Counted from the first letter of the stretch, positions 12,392-24,417 are shown. The stretch is 64,000 nucleotides of DNA from Corynespora cassiicola (GCA_022059125.1 JAEUWY010000001.1:1984001-2048000); one strand, 5' to 3'. The notes: generated by a model not told the origin, from the sequence alone. Program-made: numbers and translations.

Positions 12392-13450
12392 TCATACACT
12401 GTCGAAAAACATGCCACTCCACGATCTAGCCACCGCCTGAGCTACCAGTCGCTGGATCGCCTGGTCGTATTAGCCTATGACGTAACTGATACCAGATCAT
12501 GAAAACTCACGGTACCAGGATGGTAGTCGTTGAACCAGAGACAGCTTTTGCCATCGGAATTGTAACAGGTCGCGTCCTTGCTGCCGTACTGTTGAGGGTT
12601 GCTGATGGCCATGTTGAAAGGCGCCTGGGCGTCGATTACAGTCCCTTTTGTTCCTGCATGCCCTGCGACAAATGCTTGCAGTCGCTCAGCCACCAGTTGG
12701 TTGAATTTCTGGATGACGCCAGCCTCGAGTTCTTGGGCATCTTTTGACTGCCCGAGCATCAAAGGCGACTTGTTGATAGCTGAGGTACGTCAGCAACTGA
12801 ATCATAGCCACGCGCAATGATGAGGACGTACGCGGGACAGTCAGCAGCGCAAAGTTCCTAGCCCCGGCAGTATACAGGATTTCCAGCTGCTGAAAATAGC
12901 GATCCATAATCTTTACTAGCAAATCCTCGACATTAGATGTGTAGTAAGAATTTCCGACGTCATTGACACCCATCCATATAGCAAAAAGTGTATTGCTCGC
13001 TGTCCACGGAGCATAGGTCGGCTTACTAGCGATACTATCGCTGAACTGTTTCACTTGGTCGATGAAGCTTTTGACCGTAGACTGGTAAGGCTTCACAAGC
13101 GAGGCATCGACAGTCGCGCCGCCATAAGCAAAGTTATAGCTGTACAGCATTGTCGCATTGTATTCTTTCACGAGGTATCCGACCCAGTTTGGCCCGCCAG
13201 AGGATGTCCAGCCCGGGTACGCTGGGTTTCCGAGAGGATTCGAAGGTGAAGGTCTTGCCTGGGCGACATCAAACCCGGTTTGACTGTACGAATCTCCACT
13301 GAGGTCTGGGTTAATTCGGGGATTTCGCTTGTCGAGAGAAACCTACAACGAGATAAGGAATCTTGCGTCTTTAGCATGAGCTGTCCACCCGAATACGGCC
13401 AGGGCCACGACGACCCTTGCTGCTGCATTATAGAAGCCCATTTTTATCAT
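12392..13450 (-). CDS. Secreted SGNH/GDSL acetylesterase, CE16-like
   Basis: Exons 13450-13347, 13298-12832, 12779-12511 and 12460-12392 on the minus strand (introns 48, 52, 50 nt), 302 residues. The N-terminus is a signal peptide ending about TAHA. The nucleophile motif [11 protein letters not shown] is created by splicing (IS|F|GDS). Later blocks are [12 protein letters not shown] (oxyanion Asn) and WFNDYHPG (Asp-His), also in order. This layout fits carbohydrate esterase family 16, exo-deacetylases of xylo- and other oligosaccharides. A second ATG three codons downstream (13441) is an alternative start. Confidence 0.85.
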
Positions 13451-13618
13451 TACCTCGGTCTCGATCTTTGCAAGTCCAGCTTGTTCAGGAGGGCTGCCAT
13501 GTTCTTATACTGCAAAATTCCATCAATTGCATATTACAATTCTCCGTCGCAACACGTTCATCACCTATAAGCCGATATGAAGTTGTCGCTAAACCTCCCA
13601 TTCATATGGTTGGAGAGG

Positions 13619-13626
13619 TCCGCGGA
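13619..13626. promoter_or_regulatory. TCCGCGGA palindrome (Zn2Cys6-type site)
   Basis: A perfect eight-base palindrome of inverted CCG/CGG. The same sequence is the yeast pleiotropic drug response element bound by the Zn2Cys6 factors Pdr1/Pdr3. It lies in the CE16-like esterase promoter. Confidence 0.4.
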
Positions 13627-14813
13627 GGAACTTGCTCCTTATGAAGAGAGGCCCAAAGCGGTTACCACCTAATATATATAATCGTGGGTTGCCTAGACCC
13701 ATCCGTCCCTTTCGCTAAGCCGGAAGGTTGCGGTAGCCTTCCCACGGCGTACTGCGGGGAACATGTTTCAAGAGACAGGGGTAGTATTTCGAGTTGTGGC
13801 TTGATTACTCTGCATCCTCAATGATGGGGTTTTTATCAGAGCATGTCAGTTTCCGGGGTTAGTAATCGAGCTGGTGAGCAGCTAAAAGCCGCAAATTGAG
13901 TTTAAGCTTAGTTTCAGCAGGTCATAATCAGCCGGACCTCCTTGTACAATTCCAAATCTTTTGCATGCAGTTTTGGCTTCTGCCGTGAATGCTCGTACAG
14001 AGTTACCGCTTTGTCCTTGGGAAGCAACTGAAGTGATGGTGGGATTGACTGGATTGGGTAAATGAAGGCCTTGGCTTTTTCTAACCTATGCAAGATCCCG
14101 CTCTGGAATAACTGACGGTGGAGACGAGATGCAGAAGTAAGGTTGGCTCTTTTATTAGATATGATCGTTCAGGCTCGCAGTTTCCAGCAAGCCATACAGC
14201 CTTTTTATTGTTTAAGAAAGTGCGAAATAGGTCCACTTTGTTGAAATTCGTACAATGTTCGGCCGATTTACACGTGAGCCAAGATGGGTTATATTGCGGA
14301 GTTGCTTGGCTTTTTGTAACGCGTCCCCGCAACGGGCTTCCAATTCGTCCGCATAAGTCGATCTGGCACTGGGAATTTGCACTGTACGGACTTAAGAGCT
14401 GCAAAATCCTGGTGTTTGGATACTGTGTCCAGGGGTCAAGATCGTGGGGCAGCGGAGGCATGGCGGAGTTAGGACCAACCCGCGGATGCTCCCTGGGTAT
14501 GAATTGAAACTGAACAGCAGACAGTGCTTACGCCAGCCAAGGCTAGTGTAGTAGCAAGGACGACGGGGCAAGTTAGTAACGTCCACTTGTGTAGCAACCG
14601 TCGTCCAGCTCGTCGTTTTGAGGAAATGCTGACTGCATGGCCGTAGGCATGGCTACAAATCGCCTAGTCCCGTACAACCGGCACAGGATTTCTGACGAGT
14701 GGATTAGTCCGACTGCTGCACCCACTTCACCCATTGCGCCCACTGCACCTATGCCACATCAGGCGGGCCGCACCACCACAACAGGAAGGCACCGCTCATG
14801 TAGCCAAAGAGTA

Positions 14814-14819
14814 TAAATC
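14814..14819 (+). promoter_or_regulatory. TATA box of the aldehyde dehydrogenase gene
   Basis: TATAAA lies about 70 bases upstream of the ATG at 14888, a sensible distance for a short leader. Confidence 0.45.
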
Positions 14820-14887
14820 ATGAGCCCCGCCCCTACATATTTCTCGTCCTTTCTGAACGTGCCTCGATCGCGCCAAAATCGACAATC

Positions 14888-16628
14888 ATGCACACTCAAC
14901 TCTTCATCAACAACGAAGTGCTACCCCGCCATGCCCCCACAGCTCGGAAATTGAACTGACTAGGCCAGTACGTCGATGCGAAGTCGGGCGAGACGCTTAG
15001 CGTCTACAGCCCCCACGACGAATCCCTTGTAGCAGACAACCTCCATGTTGCTGGCCAAGCAGACGTCGATGCTGCCGTAGCCGCTGCTCGCACCGCCTTC
15101 AAGGGAGAATGGTCCAAGTTCACGCCTCAAAAGCGGTCCGGCGTCATGCTCAAGTTTGCCGACCTGATCGACAAGCACGCCGCGGAGCTTGCACCTTGGG
15201 AGGCCAAAGCCATGGGCCAGCCCGTCTCAATTACCAACAACATCTATGGGATGCTCTCTGGCACTTTCAGATGTACGGACGCAGCCGCTTTGATCTAGAT
15301 CCTGACTGACAAGACTAAGACTACGCTGGATGGACTGATAAGATCCTGGGCGAACAATCTCCCGCTGGCGAAGATGGCATGTACAAGGTAACTTGTTTCA
15401 TTACATCAATATGCCTGCTATACTCACATCGTTGCAGATTGTTCAGTACGAGCCCATCGGCGTATGTTCAGGAATTGGTGCATGGAACGGTTCGCCCATC
15501 TTCTTTGGATTCAAGGTTGCTGCTGCCGTTGCTGTGGGATGCACTTTCGTCTACAAGGCTTCGGAGAAGAGCCCTATCGGCGTCCTTCAGTTGGGTGCTC
15601 TAGTCAAGGAAGCTGGCTTCCCTCCAGGTAAGTGTTCAAAGTGTAATGCTTGTCACCCGAGATTGACCAGTTCCATAGGCGTCATCAACATCGTTACTGG
15701 AGATGGACGAACGGGCGCCATGCTCGCAAGCCACATGGATATTAACAAGATCTCTTTCACCGGCAGCGTTTTTGCCGGTAAGAAGGTACAGGAATTGGCC
15801 GCCAAGAGGTATTGGACCATCTGCAGCAATCGCTGGACCCTTTGGCTAACGTCTGTACAGTAATCTCAAGAGGGTCGTTCTCGAGCTCGGCGGCAAGTCG
15901 CCAAGCTTGATTTTCAACGACGCAAACATTGAGAATGCCCTGCAGCACCATTCGCAGAACTTTCTCTTCAACTCTGGACAGGTATGCGTTGCGACTACGA
16001 GGACATTCATCCAAGAGGATATTGCACCCAAGTTCATTGAGCAGCTGAAGGCCAGGTTTGAGCAGTTTTCACACACACTTGGCTCACCACTTGACCCAAA
16101 AACCTTCCTCGGGCCTTTGGCAGACGACAAGCAGTTCGAGAGGGTAATGAGCTTCCTGGACATTGGAAAGAACGAAGCCGAGCTCGTCACAGGCGGAAAG
16201 CGCCACGGTGATAAGGGATACTTTGTTGAGCCCACCATCTTCCTGAACCCCAAGGACGACGCAAAGATTTATCGTGAGGAGATTTTTGGCCCCGTGATTA
16301 CCCTCCGGACGTTCAAGACTGAGGAAGAGGCTGTCCAGCTGGCCAACGACACGACCTACGGCCTTTCCGCCTGTGTCTTCACCTCGTCCATGAGCCGTGC
16401 GCTGCGCGTCGCAAAGCAGATTGAAGCCGGAGGAGTGAACATCAACACATCTCCAGGATTTGGTGTCGAGGTACCGTTCGGCGGGTTCAAGCAATCCGGC
16501 CTTGGCCGAGAGGGAGGACGCCAGGGACTGATGCATTACCTGGAGGCCAAGACGTTGATGATCAAGTAAGTCGCTCGCAGCCCGCGGGGTGCCCGGATTC
16601 GCTAACAGGATACAGCATGAATGTATGA
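14888..16628 (+). CDS. NAD(P)-dependent aldehyde dehydrogenase
   Basis: Seven exons: 14888-14917, 14969-15272, 15320-15387, 15438-15627, 15679-15808, 15861-16565, 16616-16628; 479 residues. It oxidises aldehydes to acids. Catalytic signatures are in order: Asn in GAWNGSP, FTGSVFAG cofactor loop, general base Glu near residue 249 (VVLELGGKSP) and the nucleophile Cys near 283 (NSGQVC), then EEIFGPV and PFGGFKQSG. No targeting signal is seen, so it is likely cytosolic. The last exon is only 13 nt and changes the end from MIK-stop to MINMNV, a typical family ending; without it the frame stops at 16569. The first exon codes ten residues. Its substrate is not evident. Confidence 0.92.
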
Positions 16629-17515
16629 GGCAAAGCCGGGAGGCTGGGGGAGCAGACGCAGCGTGAGGACTAGGGTGGCAAGATAAATGTACCTAGATAG
16701 CCACCGACTGATCTCGATCAAGATATTCAGCAGAAAAACGAAACAAGTTCTCCCAACACAGCGCAAGACAGTGCGAGCATCGTGCAAAGTCGGCGCGATC
16801 GACGCGGATGCACATGTGGCAGACGTGTACCATGGGTGACAGGTGCCCGTAACTTTAAATTCAGGGAAGTTGTAGACTGACAGCGGGGGTCCGGGGTCGG
16901 GGGCGGTACCCGTGCCGCACCTCGTCCTGTAGCCGGGCGGGCGGGCTGTCTCGGGTGCATGCAACAGCAACAGCAGCGGCAGGCACGGCGAACGCAGAGG
17001 GAGTTGAGGGTAGAGCTGGAAGACGTACAAGGCCGGGAGCAGTGATGGCAGGCGTCGCGAATTGATGGCGGCAGCAGGTTGCACGGCGCATGCAGCGAGG
17101 CCGCTAGTCTGAAAAGGGACCGGATAAACCCCTCGCCCCGAGCCCAACTGCAGGCGCTCGTAGCAGTCACACGTCATTCGCTCTCCGCTGCCCGGCCTGC
17201 TACTCTGACTGGCCCACGCAGCCGCCAGGCCTAGCCATGACCTGGCCATGGCCCCCCCAAAGCCTGAGGCTGGCGAGCCTGCACAGCACGCGCTTGATCC
17301 CCCATCGTGCCCCCTCGCGCCTCATAATGAGGGGCCCTCCCCTTGGAAACCCAACATTCCCAGCCGCCTAGTACTGACTCAGGCCTCGGACTCCGCTATA
17401 CCGCTCAGCTGCAGGGCTAGGCTGTCGTCTGATCTCAGAGCTCAGGGCCCCCCAAGCCAGCTCACCGCTTGATATTATGCTATATAGCGGTTAGGCGCAG
17501 CATGCCTGGCCGGCC
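16629..17515. other. GC-rich intergenic region
   Basis: About 890 GC-rich bases. Long minus-strand frames here are Cys/Pro/Arg-rich by composition and not supported as genes. Confidence 0.4.
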
Positions 17516-19012
17516 ATGACCGAACACGCTCCTGGTCTGTCGCCTGCGCCATTCACCATAGCCATACGCGGCTGCCCGTCGCGAATACGAACTGACTGAG
17601 CACCAGACGTGCGAGACTCCACCCTCAACGCCCTCAAGCTCTCTTGCCCCTCAGCCGAAGTCATCGACTCCCCCTACGAGCCCAGCCCCATGGAGCCCCC
17701 AAACCCCTTTGTTGATGCCGATGCAGAGTGGTCAGATGAGGAGCAATTGATACCCAAAAGCCGTCGAAAGACACAATATGTGCCGCCTAGTGTCCAGCTC
17801 ACCTCACGGCTTTCCACCGCCGAGTCGTCTTCGTCGGGTTCCAATTCCACCAGTCCCAACAGGAGTCCCAATAGACTGAGCGTCAACAGCTCTCCACTCG
17901 TGCCTCCCAAATCGCCGTCGCGACCGGAAATCAGGGCTGGCGGTAGCCAGGACGACCTCGTGCAACGCTTCTACCAAGTGACAAGAGAACGAGACGCGCT
18001 TCGTAAAGAGCTGCAGAGAAAATCAATGGGCCCCCATGGCATCCCAGCGCGAGCCTCTGTCGTTTACAAATCTGATGAGCAAGCCCTTATCAAGGAGCTG
18101 CAGGACTTGCGATATGAGATCAGGAAGTGGACCGAGGAATACTTTTCCGGACCTCTGACTGCACGCAGCAAGCGTCTGCATATACACACATCCAAGGACA
18201 TGTTTGGATCCTTGACAGATAACCACACAGCCTATCTCAAGCACCCTCGTGATCGACCCCTCTTGATACAGGCCTATGTCTGGTCGAAGCTTCAACAGAA
18301 GATATTCAGTACTCTCTCAAAGGGCAGCGGATACGTATGGGCGGGAAAGCTCGGTGATCGCAAGCTCCGCCCGTTGAATGATACGCTCCGAAAAGGTGAT
18401 TCTTTGTTTTTGACAAATCTTTTGACCAGCGCTGATTGGAGCCTAGCCGTGAAAAACGAAGAACAAGCCGAAGAATATCATCGGTGGCGAGCCCTGACGG
18501 TAAATCTTCTCGTTCCCCAGGTCGACGGGAAATTGCAGCCGACGTTTGATCCATTGCCCATCATCAAGCGAGTGGCCCGCTTCTGCAGCCGTCTGCGCCG
18601 CAAACTACGCCCGTGGTCCACCCATAGCCTATCACAAGGGAAAGACCAGCTCCACGACATTGTCTCAGCCTCTGTAGCGCTGGACCTGAAAATGAAACGG
18701 CAAAGAGCTGACTATCGCTTCGTGACGTTTACCGGCGGCAAGACGACGCAATTCTACGGATACCCATTTTATGAGTCTGAAATGGATGATATTGACGACC
18801 ACGATCACGATAGATCGAACAGGGTCGAACTGAGCATTGCACCAGCGCTTGAACGATGCGGAAACGCGAACGGTCATATCCTCGATCAAAGCTTCATCCT
18901 CGTCAGATCAGACGTGACGTGCAAAAGGCTAGAAAAGAAGCGACCGCCTCAGCAACACAAACCACCAAGCAAGGGCGGCATTCGATCGGTTATGAAATTC
19001 TTAGACAAGTAG
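17516..19012 (+). CDS. Conserved fungal hypothetical protein, Ser-rich with coiled coil
   Basis: Exons 17516-17534 and 17607-19012 (intron 72 nt), 474 residues. The long second exon has no ATG before Met at 17689, so I join a short first exon (MTEHAP|DVRDSTLN); the start is therefore moderate in confidence, 17689 being the fallback. Residues 50-120 are Ser/Pro-rich and disordered, followed by a charged helical segment (VQRFYQVTRERDALRKEL). The core (about 190-330, containing YLKHPRDRPLLIQAYVWSKL) looks globular and conserved-like. No catalytic motif is recognised. The C-terminus is basic (KKRPPQQHKPPSKGG). Confidence 0.7.
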
Positions 19013-20190
19013 ATCTTGAAAGGCGTTTTCTACTTGATATTTACGAAGCCGGCGCCACCTTGCTGTGTTAGGCAGACACCACCCCCTTTCAAGATACCCT
19101 CACGACCTTGTACGATGATCTCTTTGCGAGTACATAACGCTACGACCTTGGTTTCAATTGCCTACCTTACGAATTATGCCGTCGATCATCAGCTTTGCGT
19201 CTACGCTCGCTTTTATGCGAATACCCTTATACTACTATTTGCGAATGAACCACGTCACAAGCGACTTACATATTTGACAATCTCCCTGCGATCGATTCGC
19301 CGTACTATATCAACCGAATCATTATCGAAATGATGCCATCACAACCAGAAATGCAACTTCGTAAATAGCTGGATGTTGTCTCATACAGTGGGATCGATTA
19401 TTGGGGACGGCATTGAAGATGTTGGGTCCTTCGGGCAGTGACTCGTCCTTCCTAACCGAATGATGAGCAATTCGATTTTTCATGTTTTTTCTGCCAAAAT
19501 GTATCATTATGGCTGGGTGAGAGGTTGGTGTAGATGGATCCTATCGAAAACAATTGATTCATGAAAATCTAACAAATGCAGTCAATTCATATTAATTGAA
19601 CGGTTGTGTTGCGTGATATCGCCAGAAATCGACGTAGCGTTGGTTGGCACTAGGCTGCTCATGCCGATGTCCTAGGTGCTACTGTCCCATTGTACCTGGC
19701 CAGGCGTGCCGGGCGAGTTTATGGTTTTATCATGGCCTGCTGTTCAACGATGGGTCACAGAAGAGTGCGAGATCTCCGCGGTCTCTGCTGTTTATAAAAC
19801 TTGACAACCGCCCTGCGAGGGGCTAATTAGACCTATTGGTATGTAAATAGCACGACAGCCAAAGAACGAGGACCCGAGAAATCGTATTCATTAGTTGTTT
19901 GCTACACAAGGTGGCACATCAAGTGACGGGCACTATTCTCGTGTTCCTCTAGAGACTTGTTATCTTCTTGGTTGGTATGCAGGCTTTCGTTTTGCAATCT
20001 GCCAATCGCATTCAATGTGGCTTCGGCTTACGGTGTGACAGAAAACAAAGTGGATCTCAACAGTAGACTGAGCAGGTTGGATACGAACTCTTCATTCTGA
20101 CTCAGATATCTCCACCATCTCGTTGAAGTTCCAACCCGACTACTACTCTCTCCTGTTCATTTCCGTCTTCTTTCTTTGATACCAACATAA
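19013..20190. other. Intergenic, start of the AT-richer region
   Basis: About 1.2 kb, no gene supported. The AT content rises from here on. Confidence 0.4.
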
Positions 20191-20682
20191 ATGTCTATCG
20201 AAGACACCTCAGCTCCGCTCGAAGCTCATTACTCGGGCGAAATCTCAGGTGTAAGTGGAGAAGAGCCTACATCAGCTGAAGGCCAGAACATCGTGGGACA
20301 GCCTGAAAACCATGAAGTCCATAAAAACGAAGAAGATAAGCATGGTGGGAAGTTAGATGGGGCCGTTCGTTCAGCTACTACTAACCCTGGCGAGGGAGTA
20401 CAAGCACAGCCTGGCAAGCGCGAGGCTGCAAGGGACAGTGTATCAGTTGACAAGGAACTGCGCTCTGGATCAACCCATATCGTGGAAGTACATCCATCTA
20501 ATATTCCTGGCCCGGACATGCATACAAATATTGTACCCGCGAAGGGCATCAATGCAACAGATACTTGCAACAAGGACGTACATCTAGTAATTGCTCCCCA
20601 AGAGTCTGCCCCTTCAGCTACTACTCCTAGCGGAAACGTGCTCTTGGGTAGCACTTCCAGTGATAGCATGCATCCCGATTAG
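20191..20682 (+). CDS. Acidic low-complexity hypothetical protein, possibly truncated
   Basis: An ATG frame of 163 codons (MSIEDTSAPLEAHYSG...), Ser/Thr/Glu/Gly-rich and probably disordered. The TAG at 20680-20682 is followed by 41 more sense codons in the same frame (EECQSLISSKQNLG...) before the next stop at 20806. That suggests a CAG-to-TAG nonsense change in a longer gene. The decayed membrane-protein sequence about 600 bases further may be the rest of it. Unknown family; it may not be functional. Confidence 0.4.
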   Translation: MSIEDTSAPLEAHYSGEISGVSGEEPTSAEGQNIVGQPENHEVHKNEEDKHGGKLDGAVRSATTNPGEGVQAQPGKREAARDSVSVDKELRSGSTHIVEVHPSNIPGPDMHTNIVPAKGINATDTCNKDVHLVIAPQESAPSATTPSGNVLLGSTSSDSMHPD

Positions 20683-23646
20683 GAAGAATGCCAGTCGTTG
20701 ATCAGTTCCAAGCAAAATTTGGGAGAAAAACTTCACATTGACCCCCCCAGAGAGGTTTCAAACCCGGTTTCCTGGTTGGAGAGTTGTAATGACTCAGACC
20801 GGAATTAGTACACCAATATTTCGGCTCACCTGGTCGACCCACGTAGGAACAGCATGTGTCCGATACGATTTCTATTCATTCTTGAGGAGCGACTCGGATG
20901 TGTATAATGGCGCTGAGATTCTACCATCTCCTTGAAATATTCGAATGACATTCTTACCTTTCTGGAGACGGAGATATCAGCAGCATGCTGTGGGTCGCCG
21001 AGGCAATAATGAGCAGCGGTTTGTCACGAGCGACAATGCGTGGTGGTACAATAACCATGTCGTGGTTGGAATCATGAACCGATGGACTGGAGTCCCCCGG
21101 GAGCGGTTGATTAGGGTGCGTGACCAATCTTCCTGTGTAAAAAAGCCTTGACTGTCCTCTATAACCGAAATCATCGGTATAGGGAATTAAACTAATCTAT
21201 TATTGTTTCACAGAATGTCTCCCCATCTCAATTCCTTCGATATATACACCGTGTATCTCGAATGCTTCGTCCCTGGTGGGTCCGTGTTTTCTCTCTGAAA
21301 AGTATTCAGGAATTCGCTATATACCAATGCTATCCCAATGACGGGCACCACTCGGCGGTTGATTTAGATCATCATACGGAACTAGTACTGCAAGAGTTTT
21401 ACCATGATTATATGTATGGCGAGGATAATACAGGGAGCCGATGGTTGCATTGGATCCAACAACATTTTAATCAGGGCGATAGCGAGCCTAATAAGCCGCG
21501 TCCAGCACTACAACTTGTCCTCCGCTGGGACGGTAGAAAGTTTGGCTTCTATGGTCTAACACCTGTGTCGCTTAGCTGTTGGATTTTGGCTTCAGTATAG
21601 TCAAAAAGGCGATAGAATTGCAGTTATACAAACTGCATGGACTGTATCAGGATACATCATCGGCGCAGCAAGCAGTATGTTATTATAGCCTGGTAATATT
21701 TTGTATAATGCACTGACATAAGCATAGTTCTGATTGCTATTAGAGCTGCAATAACACAGATTGGAGATATATGAGGCGTACAGCTTTTCAGGGGGCGTTG
21801 TACGATGAAAGCAACCAGACTGTGCCGCTAAATAATATGATAGAATTGGACGACATTATTGCACCGATACATTCATCTGTCGGGTTTATAGTGGTTGGAC
21901 ACAAATGTCAAAGTGTCAGAGAGTATCGAATTGCACTATACCGATACATCAGGTCTGGCATACACAAAGCTGTGAAGCGGCACAAAAATGATAAACATAA
22001 GGTTAGTAGGTACAAGTGGATCCACAGCAGTCCCTAACTCGTCGTTTAACTGCCACACTGCACTAATTATGGATTTTATGATTTCATCTTCTGGTCACAG
22101 CCGACTGACAGTTGTTGTGGTGCCGCTATGTGGGCCTATGTGCAAAAAAAACATACGACAGCGGGTATTCGCTAGTGGTCACCCACCTAACTACTAATCC
22201 ACCGGTACATTGCTTGAGTTCAGCTGAGCGAACGGGAAGCTCTATTTTCAATGTCCTATGGTCGTATGTGATAATAATGACTGTTTGTGTAAATTATGTA
22301 CATAGATACAATATGCTTTGAAACCAACGGTGACAATGAAGACGTCATAAACACCAGGTACCAGACTAGAAACCCCCATCAAATCTTTTGTATACATCTC
22401 TTTCTCTTAGTTCATAAGCAAACTAATCATTACAAAGATCACCTTTGTGTGATTGTTTTTAGACCAATGCTACAACTTCAGTGTTTGCAATAACCTCATC
22501 AGCAAAATTCACTCCAGGTTTAAGCTCCAGCTTTTGCGATTTTCTGATGGCGCAGTTAATACAGGCTTCTCGTTCTGTTGAGTAAGATAATAGATCAAGC
22601 CAGTGGCTAGACAGACGTTCCACTTCCTTGCTTTGTGACCGTTGGTTCTCTAATGGTGTGGAATTGACGGAGCTGATAGAAGATTATTTGTTACTATGAT
22701 TAATAGGCATTGATTCAAAGTAATGTGTGCAATTAGGCTGAATTCGGTATAGAGAACGACATCTACGTTCCAAAACATTTTTCTAATTTTTACTCATGCT
22801 GATCCAACCAAAGAAAGAATTTCGGATCTACGCATCAAGTCGATAATGTCACTTTCTCTTAAAAGCAGCGAAAATTATAATTTATTTTACACAACCTGTT
22901 GAATTATAAAGAGATGCAACTTTATGAACAACAATCAATACACAATCTATAACCTTTAGCAACACTATAATGCTACACCTTACGTTATCAATTTTCCAGC
23001 ATGGAAAATACAAGACAGTATTCTTACACCCCAAAAATCTAGTCTTCCAGCCTCTAGTTTCTGAAGATTCCTATTTTCAGAGATATCAGTGTAGGTTATA
23101 AGAATGAGGCTAGCAAGTAGCTTACCTTATTTTGGAAGGATGATGTGTCGTCCAGACCATGTAATCCTGAATGCGATTCCGATCCGTGGCATCTGTACGA
23201 GCCCAATCAATTCGAGGCATCGTATAAAGCCGACCTATCAAGAGTTGATGAGAGACACTGCGTTGTTTTTGCCAAGCTGCAAGCTCGCTACTATGCATTC
23301 TCTTACGTGCAGCCAACACAATCCAGCCTCACCACGTGTAACCAGAGCTGCTCAATCTCAGCCTTGTACCATACAGCAACGGCCACAAATTTTCAGCCTC
23401 GCCCGGTAAGCTCACTCATCGTCGCACTTTTCTTCTATCCTACCGCATATGGGTTGCATCCGAATTATTCCGGTATTCACATGCTGTTGCCCTCGTATGG
23501 ATGCTCTTCTCTCCATCTATCTCTTGGCTTTGCCTGGTTTTCCTTACGTGGTCCCAGTGTCATCCACGAGGCCAGCGATTGAATTCCTGATTGGTGTTGC
23601 CATCGGTCTGACTGCAACCAACAAGGTCATCCGCCAGGTTACTTCA
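20683..23646. other. AT-rich region with decayed coding sequence
   Basis: About 3 kb of AT-rich sequence, mostly without open frames. The only recognisable content is the broken membrane-protein fragment at 21262-21688. Bases 22500-23100 are especially AT-rich and seem empty. Confidence 0.5.
21262..21688 (+). pseudogene. Remnant of a fungal membrane-protein gene
   Basis: One frame reads LQLVLRWDGRKFGFYGLTPV near 21510-21570. After a one-base shift another reads LAVGFWLQYSQKGD and IQTAWTVSGYIIGAAS up to the stop at 21686-21688. Together they recall the C-terminal hydrophobic block of a large fungal family (pattern LLPVLLSLAVGFWY...GD...QTAWTIASYI), from memory. A stop plus a frameshift in the middle points to decay. 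Confidence 0.45.
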
Positions 23647-24417
23647 TCAACCTCGAGATCGCCAGAAATCGCGCTTTCTACAGCGCGCATTTTTCCTATG
23701 CTCTTGATAGTGTTCTTCGGTAGAAAACTCGGCACCGCAGCGCTTACAGCGAAATGGACTGGAGTTAATGCTAGATGAGGGAGGTTGTGTTGCCGGTACT
23801 GCATGTCCCTGCGACGAGGCTGAATTTGCGCCAGACGGCCCAGGAGGCGGCACAGCTTGGATAGGGCTTCTTCTCTCTACATCACACAGATCCTGAGCTT
23901 CACCTGAATAGTTATGGCTCCCTTCGCCGAAGGGATGATGTTGCACAGTCATCGGGCGCGGAGCCGCTGGAACGGTTGGCGCGTCGCTCGGAGGATATTC
24001 CTTGTGGGTTGCGTACGCGTACTGGCCGTCATTGGGGTATGCGTCTCGCGACCTCTGGGCCGAATATGGAGGCTGATCGTAAAGTGATTCGGAATGTCCC
24101 TGGTTGTAATATGTATAATTCGCTTCGGTTTCTTGCGAGGTGCTCCAGTAATCATTATGCGAGCCATATAGCGGTCTCGGCAGGTGAGTTGTTTGACTGC
24201 TGTAATAGGGCGGCGTAGAGGGAGAGACATGCTCGGGAATTAAGTGTGGTTGTGGCACCCTGTGGTACTCATATCCAGCGTTTGTCGTTGGGTAGAAGAT
24301 TTGTGGTCTGTTGTGGAATGTTTCGGCCCTATTTTGGTAGCGGTAACGCGACTCAGATTCACTGGTATTGATTTCCGAAGTATAATGCTCTGATCTGCGT
24401 CCCGAAGGATATGCCAT
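23647..24417 (-). CDS. Tyr/Ser/Pro-rich protein with one C-terminal C2HC zinc finger
   Basis: Single exon, 256 residues. Most is low-complexity and rich in Tyr, Ser, Pro, Gln and His, likely disordered. Near the end is FRCKRCGAEFSTEEHYQEHR..ARC, a finger of C-x2-C-x12-H-x5-C spacing, followed by a basic tail. A single finger rarely gives sequence-specific DNA binding, so RNA, protein or weak DNA contact is as likely. Divergent from the DUF6594 gene 344 bases away. Function unknown. Confidence 0.65.
   Translation of the reverse strand: MAYPSGRRSEHYTSEINTSESESRYRYQNRAETFHNRPQIFYPTTNAGYEYHRVPQPHLIPEHVSPSTPPYYSSQTTHLPRPLYGSHNDYWSTSQETEANYTYYNQGHSESLYDQPPYSAQRSRDAYPNDGQYAYATHKEYPPSDAPTVPAAPRPMTVQHHPFGEGSHNYSGEAQDLCDVERRSPIQAVPPPGPSGANSASSQGHAVPATQPPSSSINSSPFRCKRCGAEFSTEEHYQEHRKNARCRKRDFWRSRG

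Larger units (their letters stand above)
13451..14887. promoter_or_regulatory. Divergent regulatory region between CE16 esterase and aldehyde dehydrogenase
   Basis: About 1.4 kb between divergent genes, no gene inside. Seen directly: the palindrome TCCGCGGA at 13619-13626, about 170 bases before the esterase ATG; a one-mismatch copy CCCGCGGA at 14479-14486; TA-rich boxes on both sides. CCG/CGG pairs are typical binding sites of Zn2Cys6 regulators; use by the neighbouring regulator is inference. Confidence 0.5.

Noticed and set aside
17248..17472. Plus-strand frame MAPPKPEAGEPAQH as an N-terminal exon of the gene at 17516
   Set aside because: It ends in a stop with no in-phase donor to 17607; the short exon at 17516-17534 fits better.
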